A stretch of DNA of 64,000 nucleotides, from contig JAUIBP010000011.1 in the NCBI GenBank assembly GCA_030427735.1, positions 1-64,000 on the forward strand, read 5' to 3'. Below, piece after piece: positions 17,282 to 27,793 of this stretch. Position 1 is the first letter of the stretch, and each line of letters opens with the position of its first letter. A program made the translations under genes and the position numbers. Source of the stretch: Bacteroidia bacterium. Its GTDB lineage: Bacteria > Bacteroidota > Bacteroidia > Flavobacteriales > Flavobacteriaceae. The notes beneath the pieces are model-generated. The model was given only the letters and a program-made list of their open reading frames with translations. It ran no database searches and was not told the origin of the DNA.

Positions 17282-18089
17282 GATTATAGTGATTAATTGC
17301 GGCTCTTACATTTTTATGTGTATTTAATAATTCTTGAGCTTCCTCATACGAAATCTTGAGTTCGTTCATAATCATTTTTGTGCCTCGGTCAACCAACTTG
17401 TCGTTGCTCAGTTGCATGTCTACCATTTTATTGCCTTTTACTTTTCCAAGTTGAATCATGGTTGCGGTAGAAATCATGTTCAAAACTAATTTTTGTGCGG
17501 TTCCGGCTTTCATTCTGGAACTACCTGTAACAAATTCGGGGCCTACAACCACTTCAATAGGAAATTGAGCTGCGAGCGACAAGGGACTATTTTGGTTGCA
17601 GGTAATGCATCCGGTTACAATCTGGTTTTCGTTGCAATTTTGTAATGCCGAAATAACATAAGGTGTTGTGCCCGAAGCAGCAATACCAACTACCACATCT
17701 TTATTACTAATTTGATGATTTTGTAAATCTTTCCACCCTTGAGCGGTGGAATCTTCAGCAAATTCTACAGCACTTCTAATGGCTTGGTCACCCCCGGCAA
17801 TTAAACCAATAACTAAGTCTGGAGACACACCAAAAGTAGGAGGGCATTCCGAGGCATCTACAATGCCTAAACGACCACTGGTACCTGCACCGATATAAAA
17901 TAAACGGCCACCAGCTTTTAATTTTAGAACTACTTGTTGGATGAGTTGTTCTATTTGTGGTAAGGCTTTTTCTATGGCAAGCGGTACGGTTTTATCTTCG
18001 TTATTAATGTTTACTAATAATTCCTGAACAGACATTTGTTCTAGGTTATTGTAGTTAGAGTCAGCTTCGGTAGTTTTGTAAAAATCCAT
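17262..18089 (-). CDS. murQ: N-acetylmuramic acid 6-phosphate etherase
   Basis: MurQ cleaves the lactyl ether of MurNAc-6-phosphate to give GlcNAc-6-phosphate and lactate in peptidoglycan recycling. The 275 residues form a SIS sugar-isomerase fold with the family motifs FYIGAGTSGRLGIVDASECP (65-84, with the likely catalytic Glu81) and TGSSRMKAGTAQKLVLNM. The length is normal. It is followed by an overlapping small membrane protein gene. Confidence 0.95.
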   Translation of the reverse strand: MDFYKTTEADSNYNNLEQMSVQELLVNINNEDKTVPLAIEKALPQIEQLIQQVVLKLKAGGRLFYIGAGTSGRLGIVDASECPPTFGVSPDLVIGLIAGGDQAIRSAVEFAEDSTAQGWKDLQNHQISNKDVVVGIAASGTTPYVISALQNCNENQIVTGCITCNQNSPLSLAAQFPIEVVVGPEFVTGSSRMKAGTAQKLVLNMISTATMIQLGKVKGNKMVDMQLSNDKLVDRGTKMIMNELKISYEEAQELLNTHKNVRAAINHYNHDAKHL

Positions 18090-18158
18090 AGTGTAAAGAT
18101 ACGAATTCGGTTTGTTTTACTAGAGTTATGCGATTGAATTGCATGAATTTTTCCTAAT

Positions 18159-18187
18159 AAAAAAGACCCCCGAAGGAGTCTTTTTCT
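18159..18187 (-). terminator. Terminator of the icd transcript
   Basis: An 8-bp A/T-GAC stem (18160-18167 with 18178-18185), extended by two C-G pairs around a CGAA loop, lies 22 nt after the icd stop. Both sides carry T/A runs, so it could act in either direction. Confidence 0.8.
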
Positions 18188-18208
18188 GTATAAATCGAAA
18201 TTTAATTT

Positions 18209-20545
<2,337 letters not shown>

Positions 20546-20670
20546 TTAAACTAGTAAAGTGCGATTTGCTTGCATAATTTTTAAAATTTAATGGCATACT
20601 AAGCATTTTGTTTGATATTTAACAAATAAAGTACGATTGTTAAAAAAAGAGTGTGAGGTAGAGTTAAGAA

Positions 20671-20718
20671 AAAAACAAAAGCCATATCAAATAGTATATA
20701 CTATCCTGATATGGCTTT
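20671..20718 (-). terminator. Orphan terminator in the icd-rplS gap
   Basis: A perfect 12-bp stem (20707-20718 with 20678-20689) encloses a nested palindrome (ATAGTATATACTAT) and is followed on the - strand by TTTTGTTTTTTT. rplS upstream has its own terminator, so no known gene ends here. Confidence 0.75.
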
Positions 20719-21140
20719 CTTTGAAATAGTATTTAAAATGTATTAGCCTTTTGACTAACGACGTTCGGAATTACATCTTACTTGTTTTATTAAAAATAAC
20801 CATTTCAAAATATGAAACATTTAACAGTTGTAACGTTCAAAATGTATTTACTTGCTACTTAAATGTTTCGAGGTATTGTTGTTCTTGATGTTTTAAGACT
20901 CATTTATTTTTATATAAATACAGCTACAAACATTGTTTTCTTTCTAAAATAACTTGCGTTTCTTTTTTACATTCGAAAACTTTCAGTTTAATACCTCTAC
21001 ATTAAATAGTAAATACTAATTAATTAGGTATTTAACGTCATGATTTTTACTTACATATATCATGCAATCCAAAATCTCGAAAAACAATACTAAAAAGAAC
21101 GTTTAATACACAAATGACATTTGAGGTATTAATTCTTCTA

Positions 21141-21171
21141 TAAAGATAAGAAACAAAAGAAGGATTTACAA
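21141..21171 (-). promoter_or_regulatory. Promoter-like sequence for a possible small RNA
   Basis: On the - strand, TTG (21169-21171), 20 nt, then TATCTTTA (21141-21148), one base from TAnnTTTG. It lies after the rplS terminator and points toward the orphan terminator at 20671-20718. Confidence 0.4.
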
Positions 21172-21230
21172 GGTTTTTAACATTTTAAATATCAACAGGT
21201 TATAAACTTAGGTTGTTAACTTTTGTTCAT

Positions 21231-21269
21231 AAAAAAAGTCCTAACTATTATGGAGTTAGGACTTTTTAA
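21231..21269 (-). terminator. Terminator of rplS
   Basis: A perfect 14-bp stem (21254-21267 with 21233-21246), 7-nt loop and flanking A/T runs, starting about 20 nt after the rplS stop. Confidence 0.9.
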
Positions 21270-21288
21270 TATATTTAGAAAGCTAGTT

Positions 21289-21639
21289 TTATCTACGGCT
21301 TTCTTTAATTCTTGCTTTTTTACCAGTAAGACCTCTAAAGTAGAAAATACGAGCTCTACGTACTTTACCTTTTTTGTTTACTTCTATTTTTTGTAAAGCA
21401 GGCATGTTAATCGGGAAAATACGCTCTACACCTACAGTACCAGACATTTTTCTGATAGTAAAGGTTTCAGAAGTTCCTGTACCTCTTTTTTGAATAACTA
21501 CGCCTCTAAAAAACTGAGTACGTACTTTTTCTCCTTCTCTAATTTCGTAGTACACAGTAATTGTGTCTCCAGCTCCAAACTCTGGAAATTCTTTTTTTGT
21601 TACAAATTCGTCTTGTACAAATTTTATTAAAGACTCCAT
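21289..21639 (-). CDS. rplS: 50S ribosomal protein L19
   Basis: This 116-residue protein is found at the 30S-50S interface. It carries the L19 motifs GDTITVYYEIREGEKVRTQ, FFRGVVIQKRG and the basic C-terminus KVRRARIFYFRGLTGKKARI. The length is typical. It follows trmD, the conserved bacterial order, but has its own promoter in the 121-nt spacer. Confidence 0.97.
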   Translation of the reverse strand: MESLIKFVQDEFVTKKEFPEFGAGDTITVYYEIREGEKVRTQFFRGVVIQKRGTGTSETFTIRKMSGTVGVERIFPINMPALQKIEVNKKGKVRRARIFYFRGLTGKKARIKESRR

Positions 21640-21714
21640 ATCTTTATGTTTTATATAGTGTTATATCAAAGCAACATTCACGATTTTCGCCAGAGGTTGG
21701 TTCGAAATTGGCTG

Positions 21715-21744
21715 CAAAAATAGTGATTAATTTATAATAAACAA
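21715..21744 (-). promoter_or_regulatory. Promoter of rplS
   Basis: On the - strand, TTG (21742-21744), exactly 19 nt, then TATTTTTG (21715-21722), a full match to the Bacteroidota consensus TTG-N19-TAnnTTTG. The predicted start lies about 70 nt before the rplS ATG. Confidence 0.75.
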
Positions 21745-21760
21745 TGCTTTGGTTTAAAAA

Positions 21761-22438
21761 TTAATCGTCTAACAAGTCTGGTCTTCTGGATTTTGTGCGT
21801 TCGTAGGCTTGGTTTTCTCTCCATTTTTCAATTTCAGGAAAATTTCCGCTAAATAGCACATCTGGCACTTTATGGCCTTTGTAGTCTCGTGGTCTGGTGT
21901 AAATTGGTGGCGCCAATAGGTTGTCTTGAAACGAATCTGTTAGTGCTGAGGTTTCGTTGCCCAGTACTCCAGGGATTAAGCGTATAATTGCATCGCATAA
22001 AACGGCTGCGCCTAATTCGCCTCCAGATAGTACGTAATCTCCTATAGATATTTCTTTAGTTACGAACATGTCGCGTACACGTTGGTCTACACCTTTGTAA
22101 TGTCCGCATAAAACGATAATGTTTTTTTTTAGCGATAGTGCATTGGCAACTCCTTGTTTTAAAGTTTCACCATCTGGTGTCATGTAAATAATTTCGTCGT
22201 ACGTCCGTTCCGATTTTAATTTAGTAATGCATTTATCGATAGGTTCTATAAGCATAACCATACCTGCGCCGCCACCAAATTGATAGTCGTCTACGGTTTT
22301 GTAATTGTCAGACGTGTAGTCTCTTAAATTATGAAAATGTACTTCAACTAAATTGGCCTCGATAGCTCGTTTTAAAATTGAAGCTTCAAACGGACTTTTT
22401 AGTAATTCGGGTAAAACCGTAATAATGTCTATACGCAT
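21761..22438 (-). CDS. trmD: tRNA (guanine-37-N1)-methyltransferase
   Basis: TrmD makes m1G37 in tRNA from S-adenosylmethionine, preventing frameshifting. The 225-residue protein begins [12 protein letters not shown] at 22438. The frame is open seven codons further to 22459, but those residues are not family-like. The trefoil-knot SAM site is visible ([37 protein letters not shown]). It lies directly upstream of rplS. Confidence 0.96.
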   Translation of the reverse strand: MRIDIITVLPELLKSPFEASILKRAIEANLVEVHFHNLRDYTSDNYKTVDDYQFGGGAGMVMLIEPIDKCITKLKSERTYDEIIYMTPDGETLKQGVANALSLKKNIIVLCGHYKGVDQRVRDMFVTKEISIGDYVLSGGELGAAVLCDAIIRLIPGVLGNETSALTDSFQDNLLAPPIYTRPRDYKGHKVPDVLFSGNFPEIEKWRENQAYERTKSRRPDLLDD

Positions 22439-22511
22439 GACAAATAAAATTTTAAGCATGCAAAGATGCGAAGAATAGGCTAAATACTAAAAGGCCAAGA
22501 GGTATAAAAAA

Positions 22512-22548
22512 GAAAAAAGTCTATAAATTGAGGGTATAGACTTTTTGT
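22512..22548 (-). terminator. Terminator after the coiled-coil membrane protein gene
   Basis: A perfect 12-bp stem (22535-22546 with 22514-22525) with a 9-nt loop and flanking A/T runs, 31 nt after the stop at 22579. It separates that gene from trmD. Confidence 0.85.
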
Positions 22549-22578
22549 GAGTGTAAAAAATATGGATATGAAAGGTAT

Positions 22579-23187
22579 TTACACACTCGCTTTTTGTTTG
22601 TTAATTTCGTCTTGTAATTGACGTCTTACTTTTTGTTCGCGCTTAAGTGCTGTTTGTCTGTGCTCTTCAAACTCTTCTTCTATCTCTGCTAACATGCGTT
22701 TTGCTTCCTTGGTTACAGAATTGCTGTTTCTGAATTTATATATGAAGAACAATAAAAACACCAACAGTCCACCAATTACAGACCAAATAAACGTATTGTA
22801 GGTTTGTTTACTTAGTTGAAGACCCAAAAATTGCATGCTGTCTTTTTCTTTATTGGTAAGGTCTAAAGTGTTTTGGGTTTCATTTAAATTGCTTTTAAGG
22901 CTTGCTATTTCGCCTGCCTGCTGCTCTACATTTATTTGTGTTTCCGAGAGGTCTTTTTGTACAGCTTTTAAAGAGTCTAAGGTATGTGCCTTTAAAGCGT
23001 ATAACCAAGTTTTTTTTACAACCTTATAATCTTGGTAATTATTAGATCGCTGAATAACATATTCGAACTGATTGTCTAAAGAGCCTTCGTTTAATGATAA
23101 TTTGTCTTCTGTGTCGTCTTGAGAAAATGTAGGTAGGGATAATAAAAATGTAAATAATGTAATTGCTATTGGTCTTAATAATGTCAT
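22579..23187 (-). CDS. Membrane-anchored coiled-coil protein of unknown function
   Basis: This 202-residue protein has a signal peptide (about 1-22, ending LPTFSQ). A long coiled coil (about 68-118) follows, then a transmembrane helix (about 130-150, FIWSVIGGLLVFLLFFIY) and a charged cytoplasmic coiled-coil tail. Flavobacterial homologues lie next to trmD and are sometimes labelled as tRNA methyltransferases. I see no methyltransferase fold here, and that name would be an error of neighbourhood. It has its own terminator. Confidence 0.75.
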   Translation of the reverse strand: MTLLRPIAITLFTFLLSLPTFSQDDTEDKLSLNEGSLDNQFEYVIQRSNNYQDYKVVKKTWLYALKAHTLDSLKAVQKDLSETQINVEQQAGEIASLKSNLNETQNTLDLTNKEKDSMQFLGLQLSKQTYNTFIWSVIGGLLVFLLFFIYKFRNSNSVTKEAKRMLAEIEEEFEEHRQTALKREQKVRRQLQDEINKQKASV

Positions 23188-23262
23188 TATTTTTAGGGTA
23201 TTTGGGTTTTATAATGCTACGAAAATAGTAAAAATAATAGTTAATCTATTTAGTTGAATTAG

Positions 23263-23291
23263 CAAAAAACCTCACAAAAGTGAGGTTTTTC
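23263..23291 (-). terminator. Terminator of gap
   Basis: An 11-bp stem (23280-23290 with 23265-23275) around a 4-nt AAAA loop with flanking A/T runs, about 40 nt after the stop at 23331. Confidence 0.85.
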
Positions 23292-23330
23292 ATAATATAC
23301 GATTAAAATGTGTTTTTGGATTACGAGCTG

Positions 23331-24779
23331 TTAATAATATGTATAGCGTCTTACTTTGGCAATGTATTTCGCTAGCCTAATTACTTGATGGCTATAGCCG
23401 TACTCGTTATCGTACCAAATGTATAAAATAGCATTTTTTTGGTTTGCACTTACAATTGTAGCTTTACTATCGAATATTGAAGGGGCCGAGCTACCTACGA
23501 TGTCGCTAGATACTAACTCATCACTTAATTCGTATTTAATCTGCTCGACCAAGGCGCCTTCCAAAGCACTTTTTTTAATGGTGTTGTTAATGTGCTCTAC
23601 AGAAGTTTCGTTAGTTAATTCTAAATTTAAAATGGCTAAAGATCCGTTAGGAACAGGCACTCTAATGGCATTAGAGGTTAGTTTGCCCTCTAAAACAGGT
23701 AGAGCCTTTGCAACCGCTTTGCCAGCACCAGTTTCGGTAATTACCATGTTAAGTGCTGCGGCACGACCACGACGGTATTTGTTATGGAAATTATCTACTA
23801 AATTCTGGTCGTTAGTATAGGCGTGAATGGTTTCTAAATGCCCGTGTTCTATACCGTAACTGTCTTGAATGCTTTTTAATATGGGAGTAATGGCATTTGT
23901 GGTACAGGATGCTGCAGAAAAAATATCGACAGATTCTGGATTGTGTTCTAAATGGTTTACGCCATGAACAATATTAGGAACGCCTTTCCCTGGTGCTGTA
24001 AGGAGTACTTTGTCTACGCCTTTAGAGGCAAGGTGTCTGCTTAAAGCTTCATGATCTCTAAACGCACCTGTATTGTCTATCACTAACGCATTGTTTATAC
24101 CGTAAGAGGTGTAATCTATTTCTTCTGGATTATTGGCAGAAATGATTTTAACTGTCGTGCCATTAATAATAAGTGCACTGTTTTTAGGATCTGCAATTAC
24201 ATTGCCCGAAAATTCACCATGTACAGAGTCGTTGCGGAGCAAAGATGCGCGTTTTTCTAAAACCGTTTGGTCTACTTTGCCTCGGGTTACTATAGCGCGT
24301 AGTCTTAACTGATTTCCAGAGCCTGTTCTGGCCATAAGTTCGCGGGCAACTAGGCGCCCAATTCTACCAAAACCATAGAGCACAACATCTTTAGGGGTTA
24401 TGCTATTGTTTTTACTGGCGTTCTTTAATTTTTGGGCTACAAAGGCCATAGCGTTGCTATGCTTGTGGTCGTCTAGCTGAAACTCGTAAGTTAGTTTACC
24501 AATATCTAACTTTGCAGGCGGTAGGTCTAAAGTGCGAATGGCTTGAGCGATCTCTACCGAATCGAAAATGGAAATCGGTTTTTGTACAAATTCGCCAGCA
24601 TATTCATGCAAATTAAGAATCTGACTCACGTTTCTGTCAATTAATTGATTTCTGAAGAGTACCAATTCGATAGATTTGTCGTACCAAAGGTCGCTTACAA
24701 TTTTAATGAACTCTACAGTTGCTCTTCTGCGATCGGCTTGGAAAGCAAGTTCTTTTTCGTAAGTTTCAATAAAACTCAT
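23331..24779 (-). CDS. gap: Glyceraldehyde-3-phosphate dehydrogenase, long form
   Basis: This 482-residue GAPDH should convert glyceraldehyde-3-phosphate and 1,3-bisphosphoglycerate. The NAD(P)-binding motif VVLYGFGRIGRLVARELM lies at about 137-154. The catalytic cysteine is in SAASCTTNAITPILKSI (near 292), and WYDNEYGYSHQV lies near the C-terminus. About 130 N-terminal residues precede the GAPDH core, a helical extension seen in a Bacteroidota subgroup. I cannot tell from the sequence whether it works in glycolysis or gluconeogenesis. Confidence 0.92.
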   Translation of the reverse strand: MSFIETYEKELAFQADRRRATVEFIKIVSDLWYDKSIELVLFRNQLIDRNVSQILNLHEYAGEFVQKPISIFDSVEIAQAIRTLDLPPAKLDIGKLTYEFQLDDHKHSNAMAFVAQKLKNASKNNSITPKDVVLYGFGRIGRLVARELMARTGSGNQLRLRAIVTRGKVDQTVLEKRASLLRNDSVHGEFSGNVIADPKNSALIINGTTVKIISANNPEEIDYTSYGINNALVIDNTGAFRDHEALSRHLASKGVDKVLLTAPGKGVPNIVHGVNHLEHNPESVDIFSAASCTTNAITPILKSIQDSYGIEHGHLETIHAYTNDQNLVDNFHNKYRRGRAAALNMVITETGAGKAVAKALPVLEGKLTSNAIRVPVPNGSLAILNLELTNETSVEHINNTIKKSALEGALVEQIKYELSDELVSSDIVGSSAPSIFDSKATIVSANQKNAILYIWYDNEYGYSHQVIRLAKYIAKVRRYTYY

Positions 24780-24854
24780 GGTTTAAAATTTAGTGTGTTG
24801 TTTTATATTTTCGGCAAAAATAGCATATTTCAAACGTTTTCGTAATTTATTTTT

Positions 24855-24890
24855 ATAAAAATAAAACCCTTTAGAAATTCTAAAGGGTTT
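24855..24890 (-). terminator. Terminator of degP
   Basis: A near-perfect palindrome (24864-24876 with 24878-24890) is followed on the - strand by TATTTTTAT. It lies 32 nt after the degP stop. Confidence 0.85.
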
Positions 24891-24921
24891 GGGTTCGATG
24901 TATTGAAAGATGTAAAAAAAA

Positions 24922-26328
24922 TTATCTGAAATTAAAGCGTTCTTTTTCGCCGCGAGCATTTATTAATTCTATTTGTAATGGCTCGTAAGGCGATTTGTTT
25001 TTTATAATATTCTGTACATCGTCTACAGATTTTACTTTTTCTCCGTCTATAGCCGTAATTATTGTGCCTTCAACAATGCCGTTGCGTTTCCAGTATTCGG
25101 CATATTTATCGTTTAGTCTTAAAATTTTCACACCATTGCTTAGGTTGAATTTTTTGAGATCTTGTTTATCGGTGTTTTTTATTACACCAACTAAAGGCAT
25201 GGTAAGGGTTTGGTTTTTAATTAATGTAACAGGAACTTCTTTTGTTTTGCCATCTCTTAAAAGGGTAACTTGTACCACATCGTTAGGACGTTTTGTATTT
25301 AAATGCCCTCTTAAGTCTGAAAATTTTGTGATTTTAACTTGATCGATTGCTTTAATAATATCGCCATGCTGAATACCAGCGGCTTCTGCACCAGAGCCTT
25401 CTTCAACACTATCTACATAAAAGCCTTCGGTTTCACTAAGTTCTAGTTTTTCGGCGTACGCATTATTAAGAGCCCCACCAGTTACACCCAATATACCGTT
25501 TTGTACATTACCATATTCTATAATATCTTCAATTACTTTGCGGGCGATGTTACTAGGTACTGCAAAAGAATAACCGATGTACGAACCTGTTTGCGAAGAA
25601 ATTGCTGTGTTTATCCCAATTAAATCTCCATTTACATTTACTAAAGCACCTCCAGAGTTTCCTGGGTTTACAGCAGCATCTGTTTGGATGAACGACTGAT
25701 AGCTTTGTCCAGATAAGTCTCTGGATTTTGCACTAATAATACCTGCGGTTACTGTAGATGTTAAATTAAAAGGGTTGCCAACAGCAAGCACCCATTCGCC
25801 AATTTTGGCTTGGTCGCTATCTCCAAAAGTACTGTATGGCAATTCTTCGTCAGCTTCAATCTTTAAAAGTGCAATGTCTGTTTTGTCGTCCGATCCGACA
25901 ACTGTTGCATTGTATTCTTTATTATTGTTTAAAGTAACCGATAAAGCTTGCGCACCATCAATTACGTGGTTATTGGTAATAATGTAACCGTCGGGAGAGA
26001 TAATAACTCCAGAGCCAGTGCCAACTTGAGGTTGCATAGGTCTGCGGCCATAAAACAAGTCCTCAAAAGTCATTTGTCCAGAAACCATGGCAACGTTTTT
26101 AACGTGTACAACCGTATGGACTGTGTTTTCGGCAGCCGCTGTAAAATCTGGAGCATTAACCAAATTGTTAGTGTTTACAATATTGTTTGTAGGTATAAAA
26201 TGCGATGCAGATGGTTCGGTTTTTGTTGTTACAACCGGTTGGTCTTTTTCAATAAATATTTTGTAAGTTCCTAAGGTAATTGCCCCACCTAAGGCAGAAA
26301 TTAAAACTAAGGTTAAAATCTTTTTCAT
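24922..26328 (-). CDS. degP: Do-like periplasmic serine protease/chaperone
   Basis: This 468-residue HtrA-family protease degrades or refolds damaged envelope proteins. An N-terminal membrane or signal segment (5-22) is followed by a trypsin-like domain with the full triad: His121 (TNNHVIDGA), Asp151 (DDKTDIALLK) and Ser225 (NPGNSGGALVN). Two PDZ domains follow (about 262-365 and 385-465). The length is typical. It is transcribed away from dapF, and the shared intergenic region carries four phased TTTAAC repeats that may be an operator. Confidence 0.95.
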   Translation of the reverse strand: MKKILTLVLISALGGAITLGTYKIFIEKDQPVVTTKTEPSASHFIPTNNIVNTNNLVNAPDFTAAAENTVHTVVHVKNVAMVSGQMTFEDLFYGRRPMQPQVGTGSGVIISPDGYIITNNHVIDGAQALSVTLNNNKEYNATVVGSDDKTDIALLKIEADEELPYSTFGDSDQAKIGEWVLAVGNPFNLTSTVTAGIISAKSRDLSGQSYQSFIQTDAAVNPGNSGGALVNVNGDLIGINTAISSQTGSYIGYSFAVPSNIARKVIEDIIEYGNVQNGILGVTGGALNNAYAEKLELSETEGFYVDSVEEGSGAEAAGIQHGDIIKAIDQVKITKFSDLRGHLNTKRPNDVVQVTLLRDGKTKEVPVTLIKNQTLTMPLVGVIKNTDKQDLKKFNLSNGVKILRLNDKYAEYWKRNGIVEGTIITAIDGEKVKSVDDVQNIIKNKSPYEPLQIELINARGEKERFNFR

Positions 26329-26398
26329 TTATATTTATAATTAAGTTTTTAAGAATTTAAGAATAAAATTAATTTTTTTACTGATGTATTTGATGAGG

Positions 26399-26437
26399 TT
26401 TAACGATTTTTAACGTGCAATTTAACGACTTTTAACA
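26399..26437. promoter_or_regulatory. Four phased TTTAAC(G/A) repeats between degP and dapF
   Basis: TTTAACG/A occurs at 26399, 26409, 26421 and 26431, i.e. at steps of 10, 12 and 10 bp, as two copies of TTTAACGAYTTTTAAC 22 bp apart. All sites face the same way on one side of the helix, as expected for a cooperative activator or repressor of one or both divergent genes. Confidence 0.4.
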
Positions 26438-26461
26438 ACGAAAAAAACAGCCAAATATTGC

Positions 26462-26469
26462 TATCTTTG
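26462..26469 (+). promoter_or_regulatory. Promoter -7 element of dapF
   Basis: TATCTTTG matches TAnnTTTG and ends 8 nt before the dapF ATG, so the transcript would be leaderless or nearly so. No TTG is seen at the usual upstream spacing; the TTTAAC repeats occupy that region. Confidence 0.6.
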
Positions 26470-26477
26470 CGCGTAAT

Positions 26478-27257
26478 ATGAAACATACTTTTTATAAATA
26501 TCAGGGAACAGGGAATGATTTTGTAATGATTGACAATCGTGAAAATACATTCGATAAACACGATACAAAACGTATTCATTTTCTTTGCGACCGTCGTTTT
26601 GGTATTGGTGCCGATGGATTAATCTTATTGGAAAATCACCCTAGTGCAGATTTTAGAATGGTGTATTTTAATGCCGATGGCAACGAAAGTACAATGTGTG
26701 GTAACGGCGGGCGTTGCATTTCTCAATTTGCTAAAGACTTAGGGGTAATTGGTAACAAAGCGACTTTTGAAGCTATAGACGGTATGCACCATGTGGTTTT
26801 TGAAGATAGTTTGGTGAAATTACAAATGCAGGATGTTCAAACTGTAGAGCAACAAGAAAATCATGTTTTTTTAAATACAGGTTCCCCTCATCATGTGCAA
26901 TTTGAAGCTGATATAGAAACTTTCGATATTAAAACCAAAGGCCGAGAAATACGCCATGGAGCGCCCTATTTTGAAGCGGGAACAAACGTTAATTTTGTAA
27001 AAAAATTAAACGACGATACTTTTAGGGTGCGCACTTACGAACGCGGTGTGGAAGACGAAACTTTGTCTTGCGGTACTGGGGTAACAGCAGTGGCTATAGC
27101 TATGCATTATTTAGGCGAAACTCAAGCTGAGACCATAAATTTAGAGGTAGAAGGTGGACAATTAAAAGTCGCTTTTACACCGCAATCCAAACATTATAAT
27201 AATGTATGGTTAATCGGTCCGGCAACTCAGGTGTTTAAAGGAGAAATGGCATGGTAA
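26478..27257 (+). CDS. dapF: Diaminopimelate epimerase
   Basis: DapF interconverts LL- and meso-diaminopimelate for lysine and peptidoglycan synthesis. The 259-residue protein has both catalytic cysteines: Cys74 (ADGNESTMCGNGGRC) and Cys198 (DETLSCGTGVTAV). The N-terminal YQGTGNDFVMIDNR is also typical. It heads a short operon with an acetyltransferase and mltG, whose genes overlap it in series. Confidence 0.97.
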   Translation: MKHTFYKYQGTGNDFVMIDNRENTFDKHDTKRIHFLCDRRFGIGADGLILLENHPSADFRMVYFNADGNESTMCGNGGRCISQFAKDLGVIGNKATFEAIDGMHHVVFEDSLVKLQMQDVQTVEQQENHVFLNTGSPHHVQFEADIETFDIKTKGREIRHGAPYFEAGTNVNFVKKLNDDTFRVRTYERGVEDETLSCGTGVTAVAIAMHYLGETQAETINLEVEGGQLKVAFTPQSKHYNNVWLIGPATQVFKGEMAW

Positions 27258-27793
27258 CCTTGCAAGGCGAATTTGTTTACTTGCGTGCTTTAGAGCCCGA
27301 AGACCTTGAGTTTATTTATCAGGTTGAAAACGACGAGTCGTTATGGGAATTAAGTCATACGCAAACGCCTTATTCCAGATATTTAATTAAGGAGTATTTA
27401 GAGCATGCTCATAAAGATATATTCGAAGTTAAACAATTGCGCCTTGTTATTTGCACAAACGACCATGAGGTAATTGGACTTATAGATGTGTTTGATTTCG
27501 ATTTTAAAAATAGAAAAGCTGGTGTTGGTATTTTAATAAAACATCAAGGGCATCGCGGTAAAGGTTTGGGACGCGAGGCTTTGTCTCTGCTGGTTAATTA
27601 TTGTTTTACCCACCTTCATTTGCATCAATTATATTGTAATATTTCCGAAGATAATCAAGCTAGTATTGGATTGTTTACGGCTATGGGCTTCGAAAAAATT
27701 GGCTTAAAAAAAGACTGGAGCCTAGTAAATGGCGTATATAAAAACGAATATCTTTTTCAACGTATAAACACTTCATGTATATCAAAAAAATAA
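27251..27793 (+). CDS. GNAT-family N-acetyltransferase (RimJ/RimL-like)
   Basis: This 180-residue acetyl-CoA-dependent acetyltransferase opens with VTLQGEFVYLRALEPEDLEF, typical of the RimJ/RimL branch. The acetyl-CoA binding loop is GHRGKGLGREALSLL (about 97-111), and a C-terminal NQASIGLFTAMGFEKIG follows. Its start overlaps the dapF stop by 7 nt and its end overlaps mltG by 19 nt. The substrate cannot be read from the sequence. Confidence 0.85.
   Translation: MVTLQGEFVYLRALEPEDLEFIYQVENDESLWELSHTQTPYSRYLIKEYLEHAHKDIFEVKQLRLVICTNDHEVIGLIDVFDFDFKNRKAGVGILIKHQGHRGKGLGREALSLLVNYCFTHLHLHQLYCNISEDNQASIGLFTAMGFEKIGLKKDWSLVNGVYKNEYLFQRINTSCISKK

Noticed and set aside
22579-23187. tRNA (guanine-N1)-methyltransferase name for the coiled-coil protein
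   Set aside because: The protein is a signal peptide, coiled coils and one membrane helix. The real TrmD is the next gene.
23419-23820. 133-residue ORF on the + strand opposite gap
   Set aside because: It is an antisense shadow with no recognised domain.
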